Below are positions 1-8,228 of a stretch of 64,000 bases of DNA, in pieces. This DNA is from Flavipsychrobacter sp. (lineage in GTDB: Bacteria; Bacteroidota; Bacteroidia; Chitinophagales; Chitinophagaceae). Each line of letters begins with the position of its first letter. The first letter of the stretch is position 1. The position numbers were made by a program, and so were the translations under genes. Below the pieces are notes generated by a model. It was not told where the DNA came from. It worked only from the letters and a program-made list of their open reading frames with translations, and made no database searches. Location of the stretch: contig JAEUVZ010000030.1 in the NCBI GenBank assembly GCA_016786665.1, forward strand, positions 24,469 to 88,468, given 5' to 3'.

Positions 1-1
1 G

Positions 2-2071
2 GAACAGAAGGAAGGCCTTGGCGGCGATGAAATAGCAGGGGTGGAAGCCCTGCGCAAGCTACGCGCCGATGGCAGCCTGCAAGCCCGCGTGCTGCAGGAA
101 GCCGAGAAGCTGGAGGGATCGGTGCGGAATACGGGCATACACGCCGCGGGCATCATCATAGCCCCGAGCGACCTTACGGACCTGATACCGGTGTGCGCTG
201 TGAAGGACGTGAACCTGCTCATTACCCAGTTTGAAGGTAACATCATTGAGAATGCCGGCGTTATCAAGATGGACTTCCTGGGGTTGAAGACCCTGACCAT
301 TATAAAAGACGCGCTGGCGCTGATAAAGCGCAACTATGATATAGATATAGACATTGATACGATTCCGCTGGATGATGAGAAGACCTATGAGCTGTATCAG
401 CGGGGCGATACCAATGGTACGTTCCAGTTTGAAAGTGCGGGTATGCAGAAGTACCTGCGGGAGCTGAAGCCGGATAAGTTTGACGACCTCATCGCGATGA
501 ACGCCCTGTACCGTCCCGGGCCGCTGGAGTATATCCCGAACTTCATTAAACGGAAGCATGGAGAGGAAGTAATCACCTACGACCTTCCGGAGATGGAAGA
601 GTACCTGAGCGATACCTACGGCATTACCGTGTACCAGGAGCAGGTGATGCTGCTGAGCCAGAAACTGGCGGGCTTCAGCAAAGGTGACGCCGACGTACTG
701 CGGAAGGCGATGGGTAAGAAGCAGAAAGCGGTACTGGATAAAATGAAAGGCCAGTTTGTGGAAGGGGCCAAAGCCAAAGGCCATCCCGAGGACAAGCTGA
801 ACAAAATATGGACCGACTGGGAGGCTTTTGCCCAGTATGCGTTCAACAAATCGCACTCTACGTGCTACGCCTTTGTGGCCTACCAGACGGCCTACCTGAA
901 AGCGCACTACCCGAGCGAGTTTATGGCCGCGGTACTGAACAACCAGGGCAATATAGAGAAGATAAAATTCTACATGGAGGAATGCCAGCGCATGGGGCTG
1001 CAGGTATTGGGCCCTGATGTGAACGAGAGCCTGAAGGGCTTTTCGGTAAACAAAGAGGGCGTGGTGCGCTTTGGTATGAATGCGATAAAAGGCGTGGGCG
1101 AGGCTGCCGTGGAGGACATTATAAAAGAACGCGAGCAGTCGGGCCCGTATGCTACGGTATTTGACTTTATAAAGCGGGTGAACCAGCGGACAGTGAATAA
1201 AAAATCGCTGGAAAGCCTGGTGCTGGCGGGAGCGCTGGACAGCTTTAAAGAGCTGCACCGGGCGCAGTACTTCTACGCCCCTGCCAACGACCCTGTGACG
1301 GGCCTGGAGCGCATTACGCGGTTTGGGAACCAGGTGCAGGCCAGCACCTCCATGGCGGGCAACAGCCTCTTTGGCGACGCGGCCATGCCCGAGGTGAAGC
1401 CCCCGGCGATACCCGACTGTGAGCCGTGGATACTGAGCGACTTCCTGGAGAAAGAAAAAGAAGTGATAGGCATCTACCTGAGCGCGCACCCGCTGGATGG
1501 CTATAAATTTGAGATGAGCCACTACAATATATTGCCCATCAGCGAAGTGGAGAATAACAAAGACCGCACGGTGCGTATAGCGGGCTTTGTAAGCGATGCC
1601 GGGCACATGACCACTAAGAAGGGTAGCAAGTTTGGCAAATTCATGCTCAATGATTACTCCGGGCATATGGAGATGGTGTTTTGGGAAGATAACTACGTGA
1701 AGTACGGGAACTACCTGGTGAACGGCCAGAAGCTGATGATAACGGGCTCGTATAAGGAGCACCGTTTCCGGCAGGGTGTGATGGAGTTCCAGATACAGGA
1801 TATTATACTGCTGGACCATGTGCGTAAAAAGTACACCAAGCGCCTGCACGTAAAGGTGCCGCTGCAACAGATAACCCAGGATATGGCCCGGTTTATAGAA
1901 ACGAATGTAAAGGCACACCCCGGCAATACGGAAATGGTGCTGAACATATATGATGCGGATAGCGAAATGGTGAGCAAGCTGAGAACGCACAACAGCAAGC
2001 TGGAAGTGAATGATGAGATGCTTCAATACTTTACGGAGCATGAGGTGTTGTACTCGGTAGAGGTAGTCTGA
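2..2071 (+). CDS. dnaE: DNA polymerase III subunit alpha, 3' part (5' end outside window)
   Basis: Catalytic subunit of the replicative DNA polymerase. The reading frame is already open at base 2, so the N-terminal PHP region and the first palm aspartates lie outside the window; 689 residues are visible. Seen: a palm KMDFLGL motif with the third catalytic Asp (codon 272-274), LYRPGPL, the YGITVYQEQVM fingers motif, FNKSHSTCYAF, and a C-terminal OB-fold region beginning VRIAGFVSDAG. These match bacterial DnaE rather than PolC. The gene ends with TGA, and a degenerate GATT-type repeat starts at the stop codon. Only the true start is unknown. Confidence 0.97.
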   Translation, partial: EQKEGLGGDEIAGVEALRKLRADGSLQARVLQEAEKLEGSVRNTGIHAAGIIIAPSDLTDLIPVCAVKDVNLLITQFEGNIIENAGVIKMDFLGLKTLTIIKDALALIKRNYDIDIDIDTIPLDDEKTYELYQRGDTNGTFQFESAGMQKYLRELKPDKFDDLIAMNALYRPGPLEYIPNFIKRKHGEEVITYDLPEMEEYLSDTYGITVYQEQVMLLSQKLAGFSKGDADVLRKAMGKKQKAVLDKMKGQFVEGAKAKGHPEDKLNKIWTDWEAFAQYAFNKSHSTCYAFVAYQTAYLKAHYPSEFMAAVLNNQGNIEKIKFYMEECQRMGLQVLGPDVNESLKGFSVNKEGVVRFGMNAIKGVGEAAVEDIIKEREQSGPYATVFDFIKRVNQRTVNKKSLESLVLAGALDSFKELHRAQYFYAPANDPVTGLERITRFGNQVQASTSMAGNSLFGDAAMPEVKPPAIPDCEPWILSDFLEKEKEVIGIYLSAHPLDGYKFEMSHYNILPISEVENNKDRTVRIAGFVSDAGHMTTKKGSKFGKFMLNDYSGHMEMVFWEDNYVKYGNYLVNGQKLMITGSYKEHRFRQGVMEFQIQDIILLDHVRKKYTKRLHVKVPLQQITQDMARFIETNVKAHPGNTEMVLNIYDADSEMVSKLRTHNSKLEVNDEMLQYFTEHEVLYSVEVV

Positions 2072-2104
2072 ACCCGGGGTTAGGGCTGATTGGGCTGATT
2101 TGCC
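2067..2104 (+). repeat. Dispersed degenerate GATT-type element, copy A
   Basis: Pattern CGGGnTTA-n-CTGATT-n-CTGATT-nGCC, starting at the dnaE stop codon. It aligns with copies at 17281-17313 and 56271-56305. The rest of the dnaE-DUF433 gap holds a related, oppositely oriented stretch at about 2206-2248 (AATCAGGATT, CCCGGTTAATCC, AATCAGTG). No coding potential is seen between 2072 and 2321. Confidence 0.5.
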
Positions 2105-2321
2105 GGGAGAGTTGGGGATTTCTTAGTGTTATCTGCGCACGCCCCGCTCCTACGGAAGTCGGCACCAAGCTAAGGTTGCCCATTCAGTGCAAACGGTATC
2201 TGTAAAATCAGGATTCTTCATATGCCCGGTTAATCCGTTCAATCAGTGAAGTCCCGGTTTTTACGGTCCCCCGGTTGATCCTTTTAAGAAGTAAATTCCA
2301 GTTCAGATGGCGATTATTCCT

Positions 2322-2329
2322 TAAATTTG
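2322..2329 (+). promoter_or_regulatory. Bacteroidota -7 box TAAATTTG for the DUF433 gene
   Basis: Exact match to TAnnTTTG, 15 nt before the ATG at 2345. No convincing -33 TTTG is seen. It suggests the gene has its own promoter, separate from dnaE. Confidence 0.5.
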
Positions 2330-2344
2330 CTTTAATTGTATTTT

Positions 2345-2572
2345 ATGAATTGGCACGAAAATATCATTTCAGAACCCGGAGTATTATTCGGTAAGGCCGT
2401 AATAAAAGGTACCCGCGTGCCTGTAGACCTCATCTTTGAAAAAATTGCGACGGGTTATAGTTATGATGATTTACTGGCAGCCTATCCAAGGATAACAAAG
2501 GCTGATATACTAGCATGCATGCTCTTTGCTGCGGATAATACCAAACATGAGAAAGTACTGTCGGTAGCATGA
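2345..2572 (+). CDS. DUF433 domain protein (VapB45-like antitoxin)
   Basis: A 75-residue DUF433 protein. Seen: the family pattern GKAVIKGTRVPVDLI, GYSYDDLLAAYP and ITKADILACMLFA. DUF433 proteins are usually antitoxins paired with a DUF5615 PIN-like toxin encoded immediately downstream. Here the next frame overlaps by ATGA but stops after 15 codons, so the partner looks destroyed. I chose ATG 2345 over the in-frame TTG at 2336 because it fits the -7 box spacing and the family N-terminus. The gene sits between dnaE and trxA. Confidence 0.85.
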   Translation: MNWHENIISEPGVLFGKAVIKGTRVPVDLIFEKIATGYSYDDLLAAYPRITKADILACMLFAADNTKHEKVLSVA

Positions 2573-2616
2573 GTTACGCTCTGATAGTAGCAGATGAAAG
2601 TGTGGATATTATGTGA
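2569..2616 (+). pseudogene. Remnant of DUF5615 PIN-like toxin
   Basis: The ATG overlaps the DUF433 stop (ATGA), the usual coupling in this toxin-antitoxin type. The frame reads MSYALIVADESVDIM and then stops at TGA 2614-2616. The ADES motif at its start matches the acidic N-terminal strand of DUF5615 proteins, which normally run to about 110 residues. A neighbouring frame continues VIPLYRYFG before another stop, consistent with a frameshift plus truncation. The family assignment rests on about 15 residues, so it is an inference. Confidence 0.5.
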
Positions 2617-2669
2617 TTCCGCTATATAGATATTTCGGTTAGCTATTAGGGTGGGATGGTAATTTGGTA

Positions 2670-2677
2670 TAATTTTG
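2670..2677 (+). promoter_or_regulatory. -7 box TAATTTTG for trxA
   Basis: Exact TAnnTTTG match, 40 nt upstream of the trxA ATG. An AAGGA-like stretch precedes the ATG. No clear -33 element is seen. Confidence 0.5.
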
Positions 2678-2717
2678 TCTTTCCAATTAATTAACCATAA
2701 AATAAAAGGAAAATAAA

Positions 2718-3035
2718 ATGGCAGCGGTTTTCACGGATGCGAATTTCGATTCAGATGTATTGAAGGCAGATCAATTGACAGTAGTAGATTTCTGGGCTCC
2801 GTGGTGCGGACCATGCCTGGCTATCGGCCCCACTATTGAAGCACTGGCAACAGAGTATGACGGTAAGGTAAAGGTAGGCAAGCTGAATGTGGATGAGAAT
2901 CCGAACGTATCTATGGAGTATGGTATTACCAGCATTCCCTGTGTACTGTTCATAAAAGGTGGCCAGGTGGTAGATAAGCAACTGGGCGCGGCTCCTAAAG
3001 CTGCATTTGAAAAGAAGATTCAACAGCACATGTAG
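2718..3035 (+). CDS. trxA: Thioredoxin
   Basis: Cytoplasmic disulfide reductase of 105 residues, the normal family length. Seen: active site WCGPC (Cys30, Cys33) and the cis-proline loop TSIPCVLF with Pro74. Residue 75, usually Thr, Ala or Ser after the cis-Pro, is a third Cys. The residue after WCGPC is Leu rather than the more common Lys or Arg. It has its own -7 box and ends at a perfect 19-bp palindrome shared with the convergent L,D-transpeptidase gene. Confidence 0.95.
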   Translation: MAAVFTDANFDSDVLKADQLTVVDFWAPWCGPCLAIGPTIEALATEYDGKVKVGKLNVDENPNVSMEYGITSIPCVLFIKGGQVVDKQLGAAPKAAFEKKIQQHM

Positions 3036-3056
3036 TTATTGCCTGTGCGGCATAAG

Positions 3057-3094
3057 AAAAATGGGCTGTCTCAGATATCTGAGACAGCCCATTT
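3057..3094. terminator. Bidirectional terminator between trxA and the L,D-transpeptidase
   Basis: Perfect 38-nt palindrome (19-bp arms, centre AGAT/ATCT) with A-rich and T-rich ends, so it can act in both directions between two convergent genes. The arm core GCTGTCTC recurs in the hairpin at 46444-46479. Confidence 0.85.
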
Positions 3095-3155
3095 TCGTTT
3101 TGGTGGAGCGCCTGGCTTTCTATCATAAAGTCATCAAGTTACCGAGAGCGTCTAC

Positions 3156-4445
3156 TTACAGTATTTCGTAGACATCTTCGTACACCGAAATGGTTCCCTT
3201 AGCGGTTACTTCGGCGGGCATGTAGATGACAAATACCGGTATTGGCCGGATGTTTTTGGCTTTCGGCCGCTGGTTTTCCAGGCATTCATCCATAAAGTTG
3301 TACGGAAGCGGTTCTGTGAGGAACAAGTTGGCCAGTTCCACAGGCTTCTCCAGTCGGATGCATCCGTGGCTGAAAAAACGTTTCCGGGCCTTGAAGGAGG
3401 GCTTTACGTTGGTATCGTGCATGTAGATATCAAACGGATTGGTGAGGTTGAATTTGATAATCCCCAGCGGGTTATCGCAACCTGGATCTTGCCGGAAGTT
3501 GTAAGGGAAGTTGCCGACGGTGAACTTCTGCCATTTCAGTTTGGTAGGGTCTACTATCTTGCCGTTCTTGTCCATTACGCTCATGTTCAGGTTGGCGATA
3601 TCGGCTTCGTTCTCTTTGCAGAAGGGCAGTATCTCTTTGGTAGCGATACTGCGGGGCACATGCCAGAAGGGGTAAGTTGTTATACGGTCGCAGTATGCGG
3701 TGAAGCGCGGTGTTTCGGTGGGGTTGCGCCCGGCTACCACCTTCATGGTAAGGGCAATGTTATCGTCTTTGTAATACCGCAGGCGGGCGGCGGCTATATT
3801 CACCACTATAAACTCGTCAAACTTAAAGTGGTACATCCAGCGATAGTAAGCAAGCGTGGCCTTTATCTTTTTTACGTTCGGTGTGTTCTCTTCTTCTATC
3901 TGGTCGGCCAGGCCCATCAGCAATACCTTATATTCTTTGTCGTTCGGCTCCAGCGACGAGGCAAAGCTTTTCAGGCTTTCGGCGTTGGTTACCTCCAGTA
4001 AGCCGGTAAGTATCTGCTCGTCGTCTTTATTGCGGAATTTTTTGGATAGTTCATCGTAGCTCAGCCAGCCGTCTATCTTCGGTGACTTTATCATGTCTTT
4101 GCAGTATGATATAGCCGCATCGGTAAAGTAGACTTCCGCGCTGCGGGCTTCGGCAATGGAGAGCTCTTCTTTGTTCAGCTCACGGAGCATTTCGGGGTGA
4201 TAACGCTTTTTGGCCAGGCCTTTGTAGTTGCATTTCTCCACTAATTCCAGCATTTCCCGGCGCAGCGAAGCAGAGCGCTTTGTAGGCGCTGACCAGAATG
4301 ACTTTTTCTTCTGGCAGAATTTATTGGTGAGCGTTGGGAAGTTGAGCTTTTCCTTAGACGATGCAGGCACCGGGGCCGCCTGGCCCGCTAATCCGCCCAG
4401 TTGAAATAAAACAATGCAAAGAAGTATCCTTATCCGTCCGGTCAT
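3156..4445 (-). CDS. L,D-transpeptidase (YkuD fold), secreted
   Basis: Peptidoglycan cross-linking or lipoprotein-anchoring transpeptidase of the YcbB/LdtD-like long form (429 residues). Seen: an N-terminal hydrophobic signal at about 5-24, a long N-terminal scaffold region, then the YkuD catalytic block with His343 (YMHDT) and SHGCIR, giving catalytic Cys362, His360 and Arg364. It acts in the periplasm on stem peptides. The gene converges on trxA across a shared terminator. The substrate class (3-3 cross-links or other) cannot be read from the sequence. Confidence 0.9.
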   Translation of the reverse strand: MTGRIRILLCIVLFQLGGLAGQAAPVPASSKEKLNFPTLTNKFCQKKKSFWSAPTKRSASLRREMLELVEKCNYKGLAKKRYHPEMLRELNKEELSIAEARSAEVYFTDAAISYCKDMIKSPKIDGWLSYDELSKKFRNKDDEQILTGLLEVTNAESLKSFASSLEPNDKEYKVLLMGLADQIEEENTPNVKKIKATLAYYRWMYHFKFDEFIVVNIAAARLRYYKDDNIALTMKVVAGRNPTETPRFTAYCDRITTYPFWHVPRSIATKEILPFCKENEADIANLNMSVMDKNGKIVDPTKLKWQKFTVGNFPYNFRQDPGCDNPLGIIKFNLTNPFDIYMHDTNVKPSFKARKRFFSHGCIRLEKPVELANLFLTEPLPYNFMDECLENQRPKAKNIRPIPVFVIYMPAEVTAKGTISVYEDVYEIL

Positions 4446-4561
4446 TATCAGTGTGGTTAATGCTGTATGGCACTACTAGGTGCAGGCAAAAAGCAAAGTT
4501 CGTCCTTTTAAAGGGTATTTCATAGTTATATATTTGCAAAAAAACGAACGTGTTTGCCGGG

Positions 4562-5017
4562 CTACTCCAGGAGTTTACCCTCTTTATCCATCTTTACCCT
4601 GCTGGTGCTTTGCCCGTGCTTTACATCAAATGCATAATCGGTGCGGCCGTTCTCTTCAATCTTTTCTACGTCAAATATTTCGTGGCCGGGATAGCTGGTG
4701 GTTACCGATTGCAATACAGCCTGCGGCAGATGGTCGGCATCTATGGCAGTGATGTGTTTTATAATTTTCCCGTTCTTATCTATCCATGCTTCATTGCGCT
4801 TTTTGCTCATGGTAGTGGTGAACTCCACCGCGTATATGGTAGTGGCGGTAGGGGTGGTGTAGGTATTAGGCGACCATTTGGGGTCGGCATGGTTGGGGAA
4901 TTTTTTCAGGAACGCATCGGTGACCGCCGCGGGAATGGTGGATGTATTGGATATATTCTGCTGCGCGCTGACAGAGAGCGAAAATGCCAGGGCCAGCAGT
5001 AGGAATAGCTGTCTCAT
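4562..5017 (-). CDS. Secreted PepSY-like protein
   Basis: A 151-residue exported protein with a clear signal peptide (hydrophobic LFLLLALAFSLSVSAQ, cleavage near residue 19). The mature part has two similar halves of the form aVtdAFlKKFPNhadpkW and avlqsvttsyPGheIfdve. This matches PepSY-like or beta-lactamase-inhibitor-like folds common in Bacteroidota. The function is unknown. It is divergent from the PPOX gene at 5111. Confidence 0.7.
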   Translation of the reverse strand: MRQLFLLLALAFSLSVSAQQNISNTSTIPAAVTDAFLKKFPNHADPKWSPNTYTTPTATTIYAVEFTTTMSKKRNEAWIDKNGKIIKHITAIDADHLPQAVLQSVTTSYPGHEIFDVEKIEENGRTDYAFDVKHGQSTSRVKMDKEGKLLE

Positions 5018-5110
5018 ATGTGCGTAGTTTGATACGCATTATTGCATAAAAAGTCGTACCGCGGGCAGGGTGGCATGTTTTTGCTGGGAGCAGGATAAAA
5101 ACAAACGACT

Positions 5111-5623
5111 ATGAATACTCCTGAAATGGAAAACCTGACCGGCGCCGAAGCCATCGGGAAAGTAAAAGAACTGGCGGAAGCCGCCCGTATTGGTATGATG
5201 ATCACCCGGCTGGGTTCGCAGCCCCTGAGCATACGCCCTATGGCCACCCAGAAAGTGAATGAGGAAGGTTATATCTACTTCCTGGCAGTGAAAGGGGCGG
5301 ACTCGGTAACGCACATTAACGAATCGCCCGATGTGCAACTGGTGTACGCCAATGCGGGCAAATCGGAATACCTGTCGCTGTATGGGAGGGGAGAAGTGTA
5401 CCGCGATCAACAAGAGATAGATGAAATGTGGAGCGACTTCGTAAAAACCTGGTTCCCTGAAGGTAAGGACGACCCCAACCTGGTCATCATCCGCTTCAAG
5501 ACCGAGACGGGTTACTATTGGGATACCCAGCATGGTAAGGCCGCCCAACTGCTGGGCATGGTAATAGGCGCCATTACCGGTAAAGAAACCGATGACAGCC
5601 AGGAAGGCAAAATAAACGTGTAA
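5111..5623 (+). CDS. Pyridoxamine 5'-phosphate oxidase family / general stress protein 26-like
   Basis: A 170-residue split-barrel flavin-binding protein. Seen: an N-terminal helix GAEAIGKVKELAEAARIGMM, core strands SIRPMATQKV and YIYFLAVKG, SEYLSLYGRGEV, and a C-terminal GYYWDTQHGK. This pattern belongs to the general stress protein 26 branch of PPOX-like proteins and not to authentic PdxH, whose substrate residues are absent. It probably binds FMN or F420-type cofactors; the substrate is unknown. A GC hairpin follows at 5643-5666. Confidence 0.85.
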   Translation: MNTPEMENLTGAEAIGKVKELAEAARIGMMITRLGSQPLSIRPMATQKVNEEGYIYFLAVKGADSVTHINESPDVQLVYANAGKSEYLSLYGRGEVYRDQQEIDEMWSDFVKTWFPEGKDDPNLVIIRFKTETGYYWDTQHGKAAQLLGMVIGAITGKETDDSQEGKINV

Positions 5624-5642
5624 GCTAACTTATCTGCACTAC

Positions 5643-5671
5643 GGGCCGCTTGACAACAGGCGGCCCTTTAC
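5643..5671 (+). terminator. Hairpin terminator after the PPOX gene
   Basis: GGGCCGC (5643-5649) pairs with GCGGCCC (5660-5666) around a 10-nt loop, followed by TTTA. It lies 20 nt after the stop. Confidence 0.6.
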
Positions 5672-5684
5672 TTATATTTAGCTG

Positions 5685-6038
5685 ATGAAAACCGCCACCC
5701 CTAAAAACATAGACGACTACATAGCCGGCTTTCCCGTAGAAGTGCAGGAACTGCTGGAAGAGGTTCGCGCCCTGGTAAGAAAGAACGCACCCGGAGCGAA
5801 AGAAGCTATTAAATATGCCATGCCGGCCTTTGTGCAGGAAGGCAACCTGTGCTACTTTGCCGCCCACAAAAATCACCTGGGCTTTTACCCGGTTCCTACC
5901 GATGGAACGCTGCGGGAAGAGATGGCCCCCTACAAGCAGGGGAAAGGCTCTATACAGTTCCCCTATAAGCAGCCATTGCCGGTGCAACTGGTAGCCCAGC
6001 TCGTAAGATGGAACATTGAGAGACTGCGTTCCTCTTAA
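5685..6038 (+). CDS. DUF1801 / YdhG-like protein
   Basis: A 117-residue protein of the DUF1801 family (frataxin-like YdhG/YjbR superfamily). Seen: DDYIAGFPVEVQELLEEVRALVR, then AKEAIKYAMPAFVQEGNLCYFAAHKNH as separate strands, and a C-terminal RWNIERL. Family members have been called intracellular iron chaperones; the role here is unproven. Its TAA stop is shared tail-to-tail with the convergent gene (bases TTAA, 6035-6038). Confidence 0.85.
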   Translation: MKTATPKNIDDYIAGFPVEVQELLEEVRALVRKNAPGAKEAIKYAMPAFVQEGNLCYFAAHKNHLGFYPVPTDGTLREEMAPYKQGKGSIQFPYKQPLPVQLVAQLVRWNIERLRSS

Positions 6039-6859
6039 CTGCCTGTGTTAACGGCGGAAATAACCGCATTCGTAATGGCGGAATAGAGTGCCTCCGAAAG
6101 CTGGTCGTAAGCTTCCTGCCCGGCGGTATCGCCAAATGATATATCATTCCACGAGCCCATGCCGCCGAACACATAAGCACGGCGGGCGGCGGCCAGTAAC
6201 TGCCGTGCCGCCTGCTGATACTCCCCTTGTGGTAATACACTCCCCAGGAAATCATCGTTCACGGGGGGCGGTTGCTCCAGTGCCGCCAAAGCGCCGGCGA
6301 ACACAGCCGCCCAGTTGTCTTCTCCGCACCGGTGAGCGAAATCGTGTATCTGCCGGAGTGCCTGTTGTAATTGTTCGTGTGCCTGGCTGTGGGGTACCTG
6401 CTGGTCGGTTATGGGCTGGCGTTGTATAAAGGCGCCATAATTGACCGTCCATATCTGCTGCTGCGGGTCGTCGGGGTGAGTTACCATCCAACGGTTGTTC
6501 CAGTAGATGGATGTCTTGCTGTATACCGCTTCTATCATCCAATTGCCCCCACCGCCCACAAAGGCTGCCAGCTGGTGGTCTTTTGCCATTCCCTGCTCCT
6601 TAGATGGCTGGTAGTAGAGCCGGAGCTTCCTGCATTCCTGCTTTTCCAGGTACGCCATCCATGCGCCGGGGGTAGCCGCTACCACCTTCTCCTTTGCCTT
6701 GCTGAAAAAGAACAGGCGCCGGAACTCGCTGAAATCTACCGACCTGCAAAAGTAAAAGGCTTTATTGCCGGGAAAAAAACCTTCCGGCAGCGGCTTTCCC
6801 TGCAGGTAAGCATTGCCAAACGTAGTGAGTGCTATAAGCTGAGCCAGCGTTGCCGTCAT
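6035..6859 (-). CDS. Uncharacterised 274-residue protein
   Basis: I do not recognise a family. There is no signal peptide and no membrane segment. Visible features are a glycine run FVGGGGNWMIEAV, a Trp-rich strand IYWNNRWMVTHPD, a Gln- and His-rich middle (about 155-190), and an Ala-rich C-terminal helical region. Length and composition look like a genuine soluble protein. It overlaps the convergent DUF1801 gene by 4 nt. Confidence 0.7.
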   Translation of the reverse strand: MTATLAQLIALTTFGNAYLQGKPLPEGFFPGNKAFYFCRSVDFSEFRRLFFFSKAKEKVVAATPGAWMAYLEKQECRKLRLYYQPSKEQGMAKDHQLAAFVGGGGNWMIEAVYSKTSIYWNNRWMVTHPDDPQQQIWTVNYGAFIQRQPITDQQVPHSQAHEQLQQALRQIHDFAHRCGEDNWAAVFAGALAALEQPPPVNDDFLGSVLPQGEYQQAARQLLAAARRAYVFGGMGSWNDISFGDTAGQEAYDQLSEALYSAITNAVISAVNTGS

Positions 6860-6979
6860 AAACAGAGATAAAGGGCGGAAATTAAATAAAATTCAAAATT
6901 TCCCCTGTATTTCACTCTGCCTTATTTGTATTAAAGAAAAAAATGCATTATTTTCATTTGTACTAAATCGGGAATTATC

Positions 6980-7459
6980 ATGGCAGAAAAAACAGAGCAA
7001 TTGCAGAATCCTGTTGAAGTATGGTACAGGGTTACGTATTCCAATCATTACTATCCCCCGATAAGAGAGCTTCGCGTGCAGCGGGACGATATACAGGACG
7101 AAAAGCGGGTAAAGCAAAACATGAGCCGTATGATACGGCAGGGTGCGTATGCCAGCATTATTCTCTCGCTGTGCATAGCAGGCTGCATTTTTATAGCCGG
7201 ACTGGCCGCCTACGCACAAAAGGTTACTATTAAAGACATAGCCTGCTTTGTGGCCTTTATAGGCATTAGCTACCTGTGCCGTGTAGACAGTATAAAACAA
7301 AAGAAAGCCAGCCTTGACTTCTGGAACTACACACTGGATGAAGCTGGGCTGCAAAAGAAAACAGATAGCGGCAGGATAATGATCACGTTATTATTCCTCG
7401 CCTTTGTGGCTGTAGCCGTGGCGGCGTTCTACCATGTATTTATTCCATCCGGCCACTAG
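6980..7459 (+). CDS. Small membrane protein, unknown function
   Basis: A 159-residue protein with a charged N-terminal cytoplasmic part, hydrophobic segments at about 55-78 and 84-102, a polar loop with LDFWNYTLDEAGL, and a last segment at about 132-154. No family is recognised. The ATG at 6980 lies downstream of an AT-rich divergent promoter region shared with the gene ending at 6859. The gene is followed by a strong 19-bp hairpin. Confidence 0.7.
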   Translation: MAEKTEQLQNPVEVWYRVTYSNHYYPPIRELRVQRDDIQDEKRVKQNMSRMIRQGAYASIILSLCIAGCIFIAGLAAYAQKVTIKDIACFVAFIGISYLCRVDSIKQKKASLDFWNYTLDEAGLQKKTDSGRIMITLLFLAFVAVAVAAFYHVFIPSGH

Positions 7460-7471
7460 CGGTGGTACTTG

Positions 7472-7514
7472 ATAACAGAATGGGCTGGCCGATAGGGCCA
7501 GCCCATTCTGTTAT
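7472..7514. terminator. Bidirectional terminator
   Basis: Perfect 19-bp stem (7472-7490 with 7496-7514) around loop GATAG, between convergent genes ending at 7459 and 7533. Confidence 0.85.
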
Positions 7515-7532
7515 GCACTTGTATGCAGTGAT

Positions 7533-7973
7533 TTAAGAACTGGTAGCCGTCTCCAGCACTTCCACCTTTATGAGGAGCTTTTGCTGGCGTACCGTGCGCT
7601 GCGGCGAGCGCTGCTCATCCTGTCCCTTGTTGCACCCACCGTGCTGTCCATCCTCCAGCGTATCGCTGGCTACCAGCAGGAGGGCATCGCTGCCGGTGTA
7701 GTTCTCATCGGGTGTGTACACCAGTACCTCGCTTTCGTTGCCCGTTACAATCGCGCTGGTGGCCGAGTGCCCCGCCGGTGTAGCGATACTGTACCCGGTG
7801 GCGGAGTAGGGCAGTGTTAGCCGGTACTCCTCGTTCTTGTCTACCGTGGCATTAATGGTTTGTTCTGAGATGATCACCGGAATACTGCCGGCAGGTGTGG
7901 TCTCCGCCTTGTTGCACGATAACAAAGCAAGCATTGCGGCTGCTATGCAGCCTGATAAACGCATCCGTTCCAT
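7533..7973 (-). CDS. Lipoprotein with Ig/cadherin-like strand motif
   Basis: A 146-residue predicted lipoprotein. Starting at ATG 7973, the N-terminus is MERMRLSGCIAAAMLALLSC, with lipobox LLSC. An alternative start is ATG 7964. The mature part contains EVLVYTPDENYTGSDALLLVASD, typical of the last strands of bacterial Ig- or cadherin-like repeats, and ends in a Lys/Gln-rich tail. The upstream in-frame extension to 8054 is less likely because it would bury the signal peptide. Role unknown. Confidence 0.65.
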   Translation of the reverse strand: MERMRLSGCIAAAMLALLSCNKAETTPAGSIPVIISEQTINATVDKNEEYRLTLPYSATGYSIATPAGHSATSAIVTGNESEVLVYTPDENYTGSDALLLVASDTLEDGQHGGCNKGQDEQRSPQRTVRQQKLLIKVEVLETATSS

Positions 7974-8205
7974 AAGCTGGATATTGTTTTTTAAAAGCGT
8001 GATGAAATATTTCCCCGTACTACCGGTAAGTACAGGCCTTGCAACCATGCGCACCGGCTACATAACCTATCAGACGCTTTGTTTATTGGGTGTCCTGCGG
8101 TAATAGGGGTGAATGACAGAGATATAGGGGCGAACGCACCCTAAAACTGACCGACATCACCCGTTGCCACTGACGATACTCATGACCGGCACGCTGCGAG
8201 GTGGG

Positions 8206-8213
8206 TACATTTG
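8206..8213 (+). promoter_or_regulatory. -7 box TACATTTG
   Basis: Exact TAnnTTTG, 15 nt upstream of ATG 8229. The 7974-8228 interval between divergent genes holds no other feature I can support. Confidence 0.5.
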
Positions 8214-8228
8214 CGTAAAGCACACTAC

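Noticed and set aside
59..2041. 660-residue open frame antisense to dnaE
   Set aside because: It lies wholly on the opposite strand of a well-supported gene, shows no family motif, and is explained by codon bias of dnaE leaving the reverse frame open.
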